A DNA stretch of 19,141 nucleotides from an uncultured Ruminococcus sp. (GTDB lineage Bacteria; Bacillota; Clostridia; Oscillospirales; Ruminococcaceae), in NCBI GenBank assembly GCA_900541495.1, contig UQKC01000046.1, positions 1 to 19,141 of the forward strand, given 5' to 3'. How positions within the stretch are numbered: the first letter of the stretch is position 1; the number at the start of each line of letters is the position of its first letter. Under the pieces are notes generated by a model. The model was not told where the DNA came from. It saw only the letters and a list, made by a program, of their open reading frames with translations, and did not search any database. Position numbers and translations under genes: made by a program. Positions 1-6,519 of this stretch are shown one piece after another.

Positions 1-19
1 ACACGTCTTACTCAATTCT

Positions 20-40
20 CCCCAGCATAGCTGGGGGTTT
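20..40 (+). terminator. Hairpin, probable end of an upstream gene
   Basis: Arms CCCCAGC (20-26) and GCTGGGG (30-36) pair perfectly around a 3-nt ATA loop and are followed by GTTT. The stem is strong but the T run is short, so it is either a weak rho-independent terminator for a gene left of the window or a repeat-type hairpin. No coding sequence reaches it within the window. Confidence 0.45.
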
Positions 41-94
41 AAGCATTTCAATTAATTACAATAGTCCTGCACGGAAAAACTTCTCCCCGCTCAC

Positions 95-123
95 TTGACA
101 AACCAACCGCATTATGCTATACC
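95..123 (+). promoter_or_regulatory. Strong promoter for a short transcript
   Basis: TTGACA (95-100) is separated by 17 bp from TATACC (118-123), and a TG dinucleotide at 115-116 gives an extended -10 element. Transcription would start near 130. No open reading frame with a credible start follows before the terminator ending near 234, so the promoter appears to drive a short untranslated RNA. Confidence 0.65.
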
Positions 124-129
124 TAAACC

Positions 130-234
130 AAGAAACAAGGAATCTTGTTTAATAGGAGTTACGAAGCCGTCTAAAATCGTTCTAATTGAATATAAAGTCA
201 AGCCCTCTGATAAAAAGTCAGAGGGCTTGTTTTG
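130..234 (+). ncRNA. Candidate small RNA or orphan leader/attenuator
   Basis: The predicted start near 130 gives an RNA of about 105 nt. It opens with a hairpin (AAACAAG 133-139 pairing with CTTGTTT 144-150, loop GAAT), continues with a mostly unpaired middle that holds an AGGAG at 154-158 but no ATG, GTG or TTG at usable distance, and ends in a 12-bp terminator stem. Promoter, 5' hairpin and intrinsic terminator together suggest a discrete small RNA. It could instead be an attenuator whose regulated gene has been lost, since the next gene is a broken one on the opposite strand. I recognise no known RNA family. Conservation across relatives would decide. Confidence 0.45.
199..234 (+). terminator. 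Rho-independent terminator, possibly bidirectional
   Basis: CAAGCCCTCTGA (199-210) pairs over 12 bp with TCAGAGGGCTTG (218-229) around a 7-nt A-rich loop, followed by TTTTG. On the minus strand the same stem lies just after the stop of the broken HTH gene and could stop that transcript too, although the T run there is poorer. Confidence 0.75.
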
Positions 235-253
235 TGCCTTTTAAAAGACAGTA

Positions 254-519
254 TCATCGTGATAAAAAGTGATATTTTTCAGGTATTTTCGGGTCTGATT
301 GGAGAAGAAAAAGCATACGTCTTGCTGTTCCCGACGGCGTGTTCGTGCCCGCTTCCCAAGCCTCCACGGTTTTAACCGAAACTCCCATAACAGCCGCAAA
401 TATCATCTGCGTCATATCGAGAGACTTACGAATATTTTTGATGTCTTGGCTTTAACATTTCCCTCTTCATAATCCACAGCTTCATTTAAGCCTTTGATAA
501 TGCTGTCATAAACGTTCAT
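254..519 (-). pseudogene. Broken XRE-family helix-turn-helix regulator (antitoxin-like)
   Basis: Read on the minus strand from ATG at 519 (an AGGGA lies 8 nt upstream), the first part encodes MNVYDSIIKGLNEAVDYEEG and then NVKAK before running out of frame to a stop. A second frame beginning near 447 encodes DIKNIRKSLDMTQ, then a clear helix-turn-helix segment containing MGVSVKTVEAWEAGTNTPSG, and ends at a stop at 254-256. Together they match the layout of orphan or HigA-like antitoxin regulators of Clostridia: an N-terminal MNxYxSI block, a linker, then an XRE HTH with VSxKTVEAWExG. The linker of roughly 13-15 residues is missing at the join (about 440-448) and the frame is shifted, which points to a small deletion. 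The total length of 266 nt is not a multiple of three. No toxin gene lies on either side. The promoter remains intact, so truncated peptides could still be made. Confidence 0.75.
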
Positions 520-554
520 AGTCATTATCCCTAAAACATTCCGATCATACATAT

Positions 555-583
555 ATCATACCCTATCAAATAGGGTTTGTCAA
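555..583 (-). promoter_or_regulatory. Consensus promoter with palindromic operator for the HTH gene
   Basis: On the minus strand TTGACA (583-578) and TATGAT (560-555) are 17 bp apart. The spacer carries a perfect dyad, ACCCTAT (560-566) and ATAGGGT (570-576) around CAA. A dyad placed between -35 and -10 of a gene for an XRE repressor is the usual arrangement for autorepression, so the broken regulator probably once controlled itself here. The -35 lies only 8 bp from the esterase stop codon, so esterase readthrough would also cross the pseudogene. Confidence 0.75.
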
Positions 584-590
584 TAAAATT

Positions 591-1349
591 TTACTCAAAC
601 ATCATCCGAACAAATTTCTCCGTGTATTCACTCCAGAAAGTCATATCATGTGCACCTTTGCTTTCGAGATAAACGTGCGGCGCATTGATGCTTTCGAGGT
701 AATTATGAAAAGCCCTGTTGTTTTCAAGCAGGAAATCTTCCGTTCCGCAGCTCATAAAAATTTCGGGAAGTCTGCCGCTTTCGTTAAGCTTCTTCGCCAA
801 AACTTCAGGGTTGCTGTCGCGTTCTTCCACTGTTTCAAGTTCGCCGAAGCACTCGCGGTAATAGTCATAGTTTGCGACACCGTTGCTTTCGCCGGGCTTT
901 AAACGCGCAATTTCATGTACTATAAGTGCTGAGGACATAGCCACAGCTTTTCCGAAATTTTCGGGATAGGTCAGTGCAGTATGAAGCGCACCGAAACCGC
1001 CCATAGAAAGTCCCATTATGTAGGTTTCATCGGCATTCATCGCAAGTCCGAATGTGCGGCGGACAAACTTCACAAGCTCGTCCCCGACAAATGTGCAGTA
1101 TTTATGTCCCGTTGAAAGTCCGTCCAGCCAAAAGCTGTTCTCCCCGTTCGGCGCTACGACCGCGAAGTTGTATTTCTTCGCCAGCTCCTCGGGGACCCAG
1201 TTGTGAGCCTCTCCCGTGTAGCCGTGAAGCAGGAAAAGCGTCCTCATTTTTGTGCCGTTTTCGCTCGGATCATCATTCGGGATATACATTTCAAAGCTTA
1301 CTTTTCTTCTGAGTGAAGCCGAGAAAAATTTTGCTGTTATATTTGCCAT
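591..1349 (-). CDS. Alpha/beta-hydrolase esterase (EstA/esterase D-like)
   Basis: The 252-residue product has the fold landmarks of the esterase D/tributyrin esterase group (COG0627-type). An oxyanion-hole HG lies at 42-43 in LFLLHGYTG, the nucleophile elbow GLSMG puts the catalytic serine at Ser115, the acid is probably Asp205 in CGTEDF, and the base is His234 in GAHDMTFW. The catalytic triad therefore looks complete. No signal peptide or membrane segment is visible, so the enzyme is cytoplasmic. The family cleaves short-chain acyl esters, including acetyl groups on sugars and S-formylglutathione; the substrate here cannot be read from sequence. The start at 1349 is supported by AAAGGGG about 8 nt upstream. 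The gene is divergent from the TetR gene, which makes it a possible target of that regulator. No terminator separates its end from the HTH pseudogene promoter. Confidence 0.88.
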   Translation of the reverse strand: MANITAKFFSASLRRKVSFEMYIPNDDPSENGTKMRTLFLLHGYTGEAHNWVPEELAKKYNFAVVAPNGENSFWLDGLSTGHKYCTFVGDELVKFVRRTFGLAMNADETYIMGLSMGGFGALHTALTYPENFGKAVAMSSALIVHEIARLKPGESNGVANYDYYRECFGELETVEERDSNPEVLAKKLNESGRLPEIFMSCGTEDFLLENNRAFHNYLESINAPHVYLESKGAHDMTFWSEYTEKFVRMMFE

Positions 1350-1428
1350 AATTTTGCCCCTTTCAAGAAATTGTATTTAAAATACGTTATTTTGTTTTTG
1401 ATATTTCGGAAAAAGCACTGTTATTTTA

Positions 1429-1457
1429 ATTATAACACATCGGCAGAGTTTTGTCTA
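1429..1457 (-). promoter_or_regulatory. Promoter of the esterase gene
   Basis: On the minus strand TAGACA (1457-1452) and TATAAT (1434-1429) are 17 bp apart. Transcription would start near 1422, giving a leader of about 70 nt. It is separated by about 80 bp from the divergent TetR promoter. Confidence 0.65.
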
Positions 1458-1537
1458 TCAGAATTTTTATTTTCTACTAAAATCTGTCTAACTTTGAAAA
1501 AATTTATATGCAAATATCCAAAAAATAAATGCCAATA

Positions 1538-1582
1538 TTGACAATCCTTACTGCTTGGGTTATACTTAAAACACCGTTTTAA
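1538..1582 (+). promoter_or_regulatory. Promoter of the TetR gene with overlapping dyad
   Basis: TTGACA (1538-1543) and TATACT (1561-1566) are 17 bp apart. A perfect dyad, TTAAAAC (1566-1572) and GTTTTAA (1576-1582) around ACC, overlaps the end of the -10 and the start site. A second AAAACAC copy follows at 1581-1588. The position suits an autorepressor operator. That the TetR protein binds it is inference. Confidence 0.6.
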
Positions 1583-1610
1583 AAACACTGTTACAGATCG
1601 GAGCGATAGA

Positions 1611-2222
1611 ATGTCGAACAGAATTGCAGGCGTAAGTGAAAAGCTTGTCGAATGTGCAAAAGCCGAATTTCTCGAAAAGGGTTTTGACGGAGCTTCGCTT
1701 CGCAATGTTGCCAAAAACGCCGAAACGAGCACAAGCTCTATCTACATTCGCTTCGGCGACAAGGATGGTCTTCTGCTTTATATCACAAAACCCGTAACCG
1801 ATGGTTTTATCGGAATTTACAAGGCTGTTCAGCAGGATTTCAGCGAACTGCCGTCCGATGTTCAGAGCGAAACTGTCAACGAATACAGCACGAACGGAAT
1901 GTTCAGGCTCATCGATTATATTTACGATAATTTCGATGTTTTCCGTATCCTTTTGGACAGCTCGTGCGACAAGTTTTTCCGCGTTTTTGAACACGAACTT
2001 ATCGATATCGAGCTTGATTATACGCTGAGATTTATGGGGGCTGTCGGCTGCCGTTCGCTCGATGACGGAAAGGTAACTCCCGATTTTCTCCACATCGTCA
2101 TCAGCTGCTTTTTCAACGGATTTTTTGAACCTGTTCGTCACGGAATGAGCAAGGACGAAGCTTACAGATACATCGGTATGCTCTCCCAATACCACCGCGC
2201 AGGCTTCGGGACATTCTTATAA
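1611..2222 (+). CDS. TetR/AcrR-family transcriptional regulator
   Basis: The 203-residue product carries the TetR N-terminal DNA-binding domain. An alpha-helical segment at about 8-27 is followed by GASLRNVAKNAETS and then TSSIYIRFGDKDGLLLYI at about 28-58, the standard HTH with the conserved Y-x-F/R-F-x-D/S-K-x-x-L ending. Residues 60-203 are a divergent ligand-binding and dimerisation domain, with no ligand predictable. The start at 1611 follows GGAG with 7-8 nt spacing. It is divergent from the esterase and shares the intergenic region with it, and a dyad overlaps its own start site, so autorepression and control of the esterase are both plausible. The lipoprotein gene downstream on the same strand is separated by a hairpin and its own dyad and is probably independent. 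Confidence 0.88.
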   Translation: MSNRIAGVSEKLVECAKAEFLEKGFDGASLRNVAKNAETSTSSIYIRFGDKDGLLLYITKPVTDGFIGIYKAVQQDFSELPSDVQSETVNEYSTNGMFRLIDYIYDNFDVFRILLDSSCDKFFRVFEHELIDIELDYTLRFMGAVGCRSLDDGKVTPDFLHIVISCFFNGFFEPVRHGMSKDEAYRYIGMLSQYHRAGFGTFL

Positions 2223-2230
2223 GCAAATAA

Positions 2231-2253
2231 TACGCCGTACTTTTTGCGGCGTA
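2231..2253 (+). terminator. Hairpin after the TetR gene, weak terminator
   Basis: TACGCCG (2231-2237) pairs with CGGCGTA (2247-2253) around a 9-nt loop. On the plus strand it is followed by an A run rather than a T run, so intrinsic termination is doubtful. It may only mark the 3' end or slow polymerase ahead of the lipoprotein operator. Confidence 0.35.
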
Positions 2254-2265
2254 AAAAAATAAAGA

Positions 2266-2287
2266 TTAGTTAGCGTTGGCTAACTAA
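2266..2287 (+). promoter_or_regulatory. Perfect 22-bp dyad upstream of the lipoprotein gene
   Basis: TTAGTTAGC (2266-2274) and GCTAACTAA (2279-2287) are exact inverted repeats around GTTG. The dyad ends 14 bp before the start codon and abuts the ribosome binding site. A weak promoter (TTGCGG 2244-2249, 17 bp, TAGTTA 2267-2272) would place the -10 inside it, giving a repressor site. The half-sites resemble TTAG/CTAA boxes bound by DtxR/IdeR-type metal regulators, but the 4-bp centre is longer than in the classical 19-bp box. The regulator is therefore unassigned. Confidence 0.6.
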
Positions 2288-2301
2288 GAAAGGAACTTTT
2301 T

Positions 2302-4179
2302 ATGAATATGAAAAAATCTCTCGCAGTCATAACTGCAATTCTTACCGCTGCGGCTTTCGCAGGCTGCTCATCGAGCAGTGACAATGCCGAAACGACTTCG
2401 GAAGAAACAACGACATCGGCGGTTTCCTCCGATACCGCCGAGAGCGCAGACTTTGACGGCGGCGACGGTTCGGAAAGCAACCCTTACCGCATCTCAACAG
2501 CTGACCAGCTCCTTCTTGTAAACAATGACCTCACCGCACACTATCAGCTTGACGCCGACATTGACCTTTCAGCGCTTAACGGAAAAACTATCATCGCAGG
2601 CTATGCATACGATTACGTCAATATGGAAACGGGCGATATGGATATGACCAAAGCTTTCAGCGGAGTTTTTGACGGCAACGGTCACACGCTTTCCAACTAC
2701 ACATATACTACTGACGGAAATCAGATGGCTGTCGGAATTTTTGGTGCTGTAACGGGCACGGTCAAGAACCTCAATGTTGAAAATATTGAGATCTCGGGTG
2801 AAACCTCAACTATGGCAGCAGGCGGAGTTATCGGCTATCTCATGGCAGGCGAAGCAAGCGGCATCAATGTAAAGAACGTTAAAGCAAGCGGCACTAACTG
2901 CACGGGCGGCATCATCGGCGGAAGTATGGCAGCCGTTTCAAACTGCACAGCTGAGGATTCCGAAGTTGTCGTTCTCGGTGACAATGACTTCACAGACGGC
3001 ATCGTTCAGTGCGATGTTGCGGAATGTGGAGGTCTTATCGTCGGCGGCAGCTTTGCGGGAAGCCTTGACAACTGCACAGCAAAGGGAACTGTAACCGCCG
3101 AGGGCAACGAACCTGTCGGACTTGGCGGCATCGCAGGCTGTATCCAGTGTTCACCGAGCATTACGGGAAATACAGCCGATGTTGTTATAAACGCAAACAA
3201 CGGTCACGCTGTCGGCGGACTTTGCGGCTATGCAGGTATGGGTGATGACGGTGACGGCGTTGTTGATGCTCCGTGCAGGATCACTGACTGCGACATTACC
3301 GCTGAGATAAACACGAACGGCGCAACACACGTTGGCGGACTTGTCGGAACGGGACTTTATTTCTACGGTATGGAAGACAGATTCACCGTTGAAAACTGCA
3401 AGGTGAGCGGCTCGATAAACGGCGCTGTAAACGCTGGAACGGTCGCAGGCAGAGCTAACGGCAGCGAGATAATAAGCTGCGATGTCAGCATCAAGATAGA
3501 CGGTAATGACAGCAATGCTCAGATCGGCAAAACAAAGCAGCTCTACGCAAGCGGCGACCAATACGAAGTCGGCAGCAAGGAAGCAGCAGTTCGTCTTATA
3601 AGCAACCTTGACGGCACATACACTCCGCTTTTCGACACGCTTTATGCCGATGAATATGCTTCCGCATGGACAGATGCCTGCGCAGCTATCGTCGGAGATG
3701 ACGGAGCGGAAGACGCAGCAGCAATGCTGAAATATTTCTGCGCAGGTAGCGTTTACGGTGAAGACGCAGTTTCGACCTATTCCTCCGACCCCGATTCAGC
3801 ACAATTCTACTGCGGCTTTGCAGACGGCGCAGCAGAGATAACCTTTGACAACAGCACGGTTTCGGGCGTTGACAAGGAAGGAAACGAGCTTTTCTCGCAC
3901 GAATATGAATTCTGCGGATATGACGAAACGAACGGCTTCTATGAGTTCAAGTCCACTGACGGAAACGAGGACGAATTCGCATATTTCTGCCTCTTCCCTG
4001 ATACTCCCGCATCGACTTTCCACATTGAATTCAGATACGGTAGCGATGTTGACGAGCTCGTAAAATACACAGAGGGAAAATACGCATACTGGATGGCTTC
4101 GGGCATTCTCAAAGACTGCGACGAAGATATGATAAAGAACGCTATTGAGCTTTTCAGCACAGAAAACCTCGCAGGTTAA
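2302..4179 (+). CDS. Lipoprotein with GLUG repeats and ZinT-like C-terminal domain
   Basis: The 625-residue product starts with a lipoprotein signal (AAAFAGC, Cys22) and a Ser/Thr/Glu-rich linker to about residue 50. NPYRISTADQLLLVNN and YQLDADIDLS then mark the entry module usual in GLUG proteins. From about 140 to 400 there are around eight GLUG-type repeats (for example GIFGAVTGTVKNLNVENI, GGVIGYLMAGEASGINVKNV, HVGGLVGTG), which form a beta-solenoid-like surface. The last 200 residues resemble the ZinT/YodA metal-binding domain: AAEITFDNSTVSGVD, NELFSHEYEF, TFHIEFRYGSDVDELVKY, then KYAYWMASGI and a terminal acidic helix. The classical His cluster of ZinT is not obviously complete, so metal binding is inference. 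It acts on the outer face of the membrane. AAGAAAGGA lies 7 nt before the ATG, and a second in-frame ATG follows at 2308. The dyad just upstream suggests specific, possibly metal-responsive control. Confidence 0.75.
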   Translation: MNMKKSLAVITAILTAAAFAGCSSSSDNAETTSEETTTSAVSSDTAESADFDGGDGSESNPYRISTADQLLLVNNDLTAHYQLDADIDLSALNGKTIIAGYAYDYVNMETGDMDMTKAFSGVFDGNGHTLSNYTYTTDGNQMAVGIFGAVTGTVKNLNVENIEISGETSTMAAGGVIGYLMAGEASGINVKNVKASGTNCTGGIIGGSMAAVSNCTAEDSEVVVLGDNDFTDGIVQCDVAECGGLIVGGSFAGSLDNCTAKGTVTAEGNEPVGLGGIAGCIQCSPSITGNTADVVINANNGHAVGGLCGYAGMGDDGDGVVDAPCRITDCDITAEINTNGATHVGGLVGTGLYFYGMEDRFTVENCKVSGSINGAVNAGTVAGRANGSEIISCDVSIKIDGNDSNAQIGKTKQLYASGDQYEVGSKEAAVRLISNLDGTYTPLFDTLYADEYASAWTDACAAIVGDDGAEDAAAMLKYFCAGSVYGEDAVSTYSSDPDSAQFYCGFADGAAEITFDNSTVSGVDKEGNELFSHEYEFCGYDETNGFYEFKSTDGNEDEFAYFCLFPDTPASTFHIEFRYGSDVDELVKYTEGKYAYWMASGILKDCDEDMIKNAIELFSTENLAG

Positions 4180-4224
4180 ACTTTTCACCAAAAACGCTTT
4201 ATTCGGTTTTCCTGCCTTTACAAT

Positions 4225-4268
4225 AAAACCACCGCAGACGGAAGAAATTTTGTCTGCGGTGGTTTTTT
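4225..4268 (+). terminator. Strong rho-independent terminator after the lipoprotein gene
   Basis: A 15-bp stem (4225-4239 with 4252-4266, core ACCGCAGAC/GTCTGCGGT) with a 12-nt loop ends in a T run (4263-4268). The A run on the other side makes it usable in both directions. Confidence 0.9.
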
Positions 4269-4269
4269 G

Positions 4270-4522
4270 CGGAAATATATTTTTTTAGAGGTGACCTATA
4301 TACCCCACTTTTCAGTTGCTTTAACGGATAAATTTATTCTGCATTTCAGCCAACTTATCAATATCTTTACCGATAGATTTTGTAAGTTTTGACAGCAGGC
4401 TTTTCAGCAACAAATTACCGTTGTTATTTAATTGTTATTTTGCACATTTCACCGCAACTCAAACTATCAGGATTTGTGCATCAATTATATTTTTGTACAA
4501 AATAAATCGTTCGCGACATAAT
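4270..4522. other. Intergenic region, no supported gene
   Basis: About 250 AT-rich bases lie between the lipoprotein terminator and the pdxS promoter. A perfect 12-bp palindrome, TTTTGTACAAAA, lies at 4491-4502, some 20 bp before the pdxS -35, and could be an operator. A minus-strand frame (4437-4321) would read as a short lysine- and leucine-rich helix ending in a stop but has no credible start. I see no RNA gene or repeat. Confidence 0.5.
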
Positions 4523-4551
4523 TTGACCGCTCGAGAAATTTTTCCTATAAT
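4523..4551 (+). promoter_or_regulatory. Promoter of the pdxST operon
   Basis: TTGACC (4523-4528) and TATAAT (4546-4551) are 17 bp apart. Transcription would start near 4558, leaving a leader of about 47 nt. No riboswitch-like structure fits in that leader. Confidence 0.8.
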
Positions 4552-4604
4552 AAAGGCATAAACTTACCGTTCCGATAGAATTCGACAGAGAAAGGATAAT
4601 CGAT

Positions 4605-5480
4605 ATGGCAAATGAAAGATATGAATTGAATAAAAACCTCGCGCAGATGCTCAAGGGCGGCGTTATTATGGACGTTACAACTCCAGAGCAGGCTAAGATC
4701 GCAGAAGCGGCAGGTGCTTGCGCTGTTATGGCACTTGAAAGAATTCCTGCTGACATAAGAGCTGCAGGCGGCGTTTCAAGAATGAGCGACCCTAAGATGA
4801 TAAAAGGTATCCAGAACGCAGTTTCTATCCCCGTAATGGCAAAGTGCCGCATCGGTCATTTCGCAGAGGCACAGATATTGCAGGCAATTGAGATCGACTA
4901 CATCGATGAATCGGAAGTTCTCTCCCCTGCCGATGACAAGTATCACATCAACAAGCGTGAATTCGATGTCCCGTTCGTTTGCGGCGCGAAAGACCTTGGC
5001 GAAGCGCTCCGCCGTATCAACGAGGGTGCATCTATGATAAGAACCAAGGGCGAACCGGGCACGGGCGATGTTGTTCAGGCTGTTCGTCACATGAGAATGA
5101 TGCAGAGCGAGATTCGCAAGCTCACTTCAATGTCCAAGGACGAGCTTTTTGAAGCTGCAAAGGAGCTCCGCGTACCTTTTGACCTCGTTGAATATGTTGC
5201 CGAAAACGGCAAGCTCCCCGTTGTAAACTTTGCAGCAGGCGGCGTTGCAACTCCTGCCGATGCGGCACTTATGATGCAGCTTGGTGCAGAGGGCGTTTTC
5301 GTAGGCTCCGGCATCTTCAAGTCGGGCAATCCCGAAAAGCGCGCAGCTTCAATCGTAAAGGCAGTTACAAACTTCAACGATGCAAAGCTTCTTGCAGAGC
5401 TTTCCGAAGACCTTGGCGAAGCAATGGTCGGCATCAACGAGCAGGAGATCGCACTCCTTATGGCAGAAAGAGGCAAGTAA
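4605..5480 (+). CDS. pdxS: Pyridoxal 5'-phosphate synthase subunit PdxS
   Basis: The 291-residue product is the synthase subunit of the deoxyxylulose-independent vitamin B6 pathway. It condenses ribose 5-phosphate, glyceraldehyde 3-phosphate and PdxT-derived ammonia into pyridoxal 5'-phosphate in the cytoplasm, normally as a dodecamer with PdxT. Length matches the family (about 290-295). Visible landmarks are KGGVIMDVTTPEQA with catalytic Asp23, PVMAKCRIGHF with the Schiff-base Lys80, RTKGEPGTGDVV with the second lysine at Lys148, and GGVATPADAALMMQLGAEGVFVGSGI at the phosphate-binding end. GAGAAAGGA precedes the ATG by about 9 nt. It is cotranscribed with pdxT through a 1-nt stop/start overlap. 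No pdxR regulator is nearby. Confidence 0.97.
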   Translation: MANERYELNKNLAQMLKGGVIMDVTTPEQAKIAEAAGACAVMALERIPADIRAAGGVSRMSDPKMIKGIQNAVSIPVMAKCRIGHFAEAQILQAIEIDYIDESEVLSPADDKYHINKREFDVPFVCGAKDLGEALRRINEGASMIRTKGEPGTGDVVQAVRHMRMMQSEIRKLTSMSKDELFEAAKELRVPFDLVEYVAENGKLPVVNFAAGGVATPADAALMMQLGAEGVFVGSGIFKSGNPEKRAASIVKAVTNFNDAKLLAELSEDLGEAMVGINEQEIALLMAERGK

Positions 5481-6049
5481 TGAGCAAACCGATTATTGGT
5501 GTGCTTGCGCTTCAGGGCGCATTTATCGAACACGAAAAAAAGCTTTCGCAGCTTGGAGCGGAGTGCTTCGAGATACGTCAGCTTCCCGACATCGACCGCA
5601 GCTTTGACGGCTTGATTATCCCGGGCGGCGAAAGCACAGTTCAGAAAAAGCTTCTTCACGAACTCGGACTTTATGAGCCGCTCAAAGAAAAAATACAGAA
5701 CGGTCTGCCCGTTTTCGGCACTTGCGCAGGAATGATACTCCTCGCCGAAAAGATAGACGGCGGTGAAGAGTCATGCTTCGGCACGATGCCTTTCACTGTA
5801 AAGCGCAACGCTTACGGCAGACAGCTCGGCAGCTTTTTCACGGAGGCTGATTTTGCAGGAAAAAGCGTTCCTATGACCTTTATCCGCGCGCCTTATGCGA
5901 GTGATTCGGAAAAGACAGAGGTGCTTTCGACCGTTGACGGCAAGACAGTTGCCGTTCGGCACAACAAGCAGCTTGCTATCGCTTTTCACCCTGAGCTTAA
6001 TGATGACACCTTTGTACACGAATACTTTTTGAATATGATAAATGAATGA
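5480..6049 (+). CDS. pdxT: Pyridoxal 5'-phosphate synthase glutaminase subunit PdxT
   Basis: The 189-residue class I glutamine amidotransferase hydrolyses glutamine and channels the ammonia to PdxS. The catalytic triad is visible: nucleophile Cys82 in FGTCAGM, His170 and Glu172 in AFHPEL. PGGEST at 49-54 is the conserved glutamine-binding and oxyanion segment, and GVLALQGAFIEH opens the domain as in other PdxT proteins. Its ATG overlaps the pdxS stop codon by one base (TAATG), which indicates translational coupling and equal expression of the two subunits. A strong terminator follows at once. Confidence 0.97.
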   Translation: MSKPIIGVLALQGAFIEHEKKLSQLGAECFEIRQLPDIDRSFDGLIIPGGESTVQKKLLHELGLYEPLKEKIQNGLPVFGTCAGMILLAEKIDGGEESCFGTMPFTVKRNAYGRQLGSFFTEADFAGKSVPMTFIRAPYASDSEKTEVLSTVDGKTVAVRHNKQLAIAFHPELNDDTFVHEYFLNMINE

Positions 6050-6054
6050 TACAC

Positions 6055-6096
6055 TCCCCTTTTTGTCGGTTCGGCATCGGCGAAAAGGGGATTTTT
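6055..6096 (+). terminator. Terminator of the pdxST operon
   Basis: TCCCCTTTT (6055-6063) pairs with AAAAGGGGA (6083-6091), with a few further G-U and G-C pairs at the base of the loop, and is followed directly by TTTTTC. It begins a few bases after the pdxT stop codon. Confidence 0.88.
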
Positions 6097-6231
6097 CTTA
6101 TGCTGTTAATACTAAGGAAACGATGATTAATACGTGAATATTCCACATTTTCGCATACGGCAGAAAAAACAAGGCGGAACAAACTCCCGACTGACTTTGA
6201 TATTGATTGTTACTCCTCCTAAATTCCATAT

Positions 6232-6270
6232 AAAAACACAGCCGAAGAGCTTTCTTCGGCTGTGTTTTTT
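6232..6270 (+). terminator. Second, bidirectional terminator before the transport operon
   Basis: A stem of up to 17 bp (6232-6248 with 6253-6269, core ACAGCCGAAGA/TCTTCGGCTGT) with a GCTT loop has an A run on the left and a T run on the right, so it can work on either strand. It insulates the downstream operon. The 135 bases between it and the previous terminator hold no supported gene. Confidence 0.88.
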
Positions 6271-6446
6271 TATTGCGTGAACTTTTCTTTCTCATCTGTA
6301 TTTTCAATTAAACGAACATTTATTTATGCAAGCTTACAAATAATTTCCTGCAATATCGCATTACAGTGTTATTTTTTTCCAAGTGACAAACGTCATTTTG
6401 CAATATTTTATTTACAAAATAATTTAACAATATACGAATTTTCCTC
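6271..6446. other. AT-rich intergenic region upstream of the operon promoter
   Basis: No coding sequence is supported here. A short dyad, TGAC-AAAC-GTCA (6373-6384), and a looser pair ATTTTG/CAAAAT (about 6385-6420) are present, and the region is rich in A and T tracts, as often seen upstream of activated promoters. I looked for the ykkC-type guanidine riboswitch motifs and did not find them. Confidence 0.4.
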
Positions 6447-6477
6447 TTGAAGTTTGAGCAACTACAGGGTATATTAT
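6447..6477 (+). promoter_or_regulatory. Promoter of the ten-gene transport/hydrolase operon
   Basis: TTGAAG (6447-6452) is followed by TATATT at 6470-6475 (17-bp spacer) or by TATTAT at 6472-6477 (19-bp spacer). The second reading matters because MerR-family activators work on promoters with 19-20 bp spacers, and this operon encodes a MerR protein. An imperfect dyad (6448-6466, AGTT/AACT core) overlaps the -35 and the spacer but is not centred in it. Transcription would start near 6483, giving a leader of about 115 nt. Confidence 0.6.
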
Positions 6478-6519
6478 AGGTACATAAAAGAAAAACAAGC
6501 AAATATCCTATAATTTCAA

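Noticed and set aside
2231..2253. Regarding the hairpin after TetR as a firm terminator
   Set aside because: The stem is followed by A residues on the plus strand and has no T run on the minus side either. It is listed with low confidence only.
4321..4437. Minus-strand frame reading as a short Leu/Lys-rich helix ending LAEMQNKFIR
   Set aside because: It has no start codon with a ribosome binding site, is under 40 residues, and resembles nothing I know. It is treated as intergenic DNA or an unprovable remnant.
6200..6225. Minus-strand AGGAGGAG, a perfect ribosome binding site
   Set aside because: No ATG, GTG or TTG follows at usable distance and no frame downstream looks like protein.
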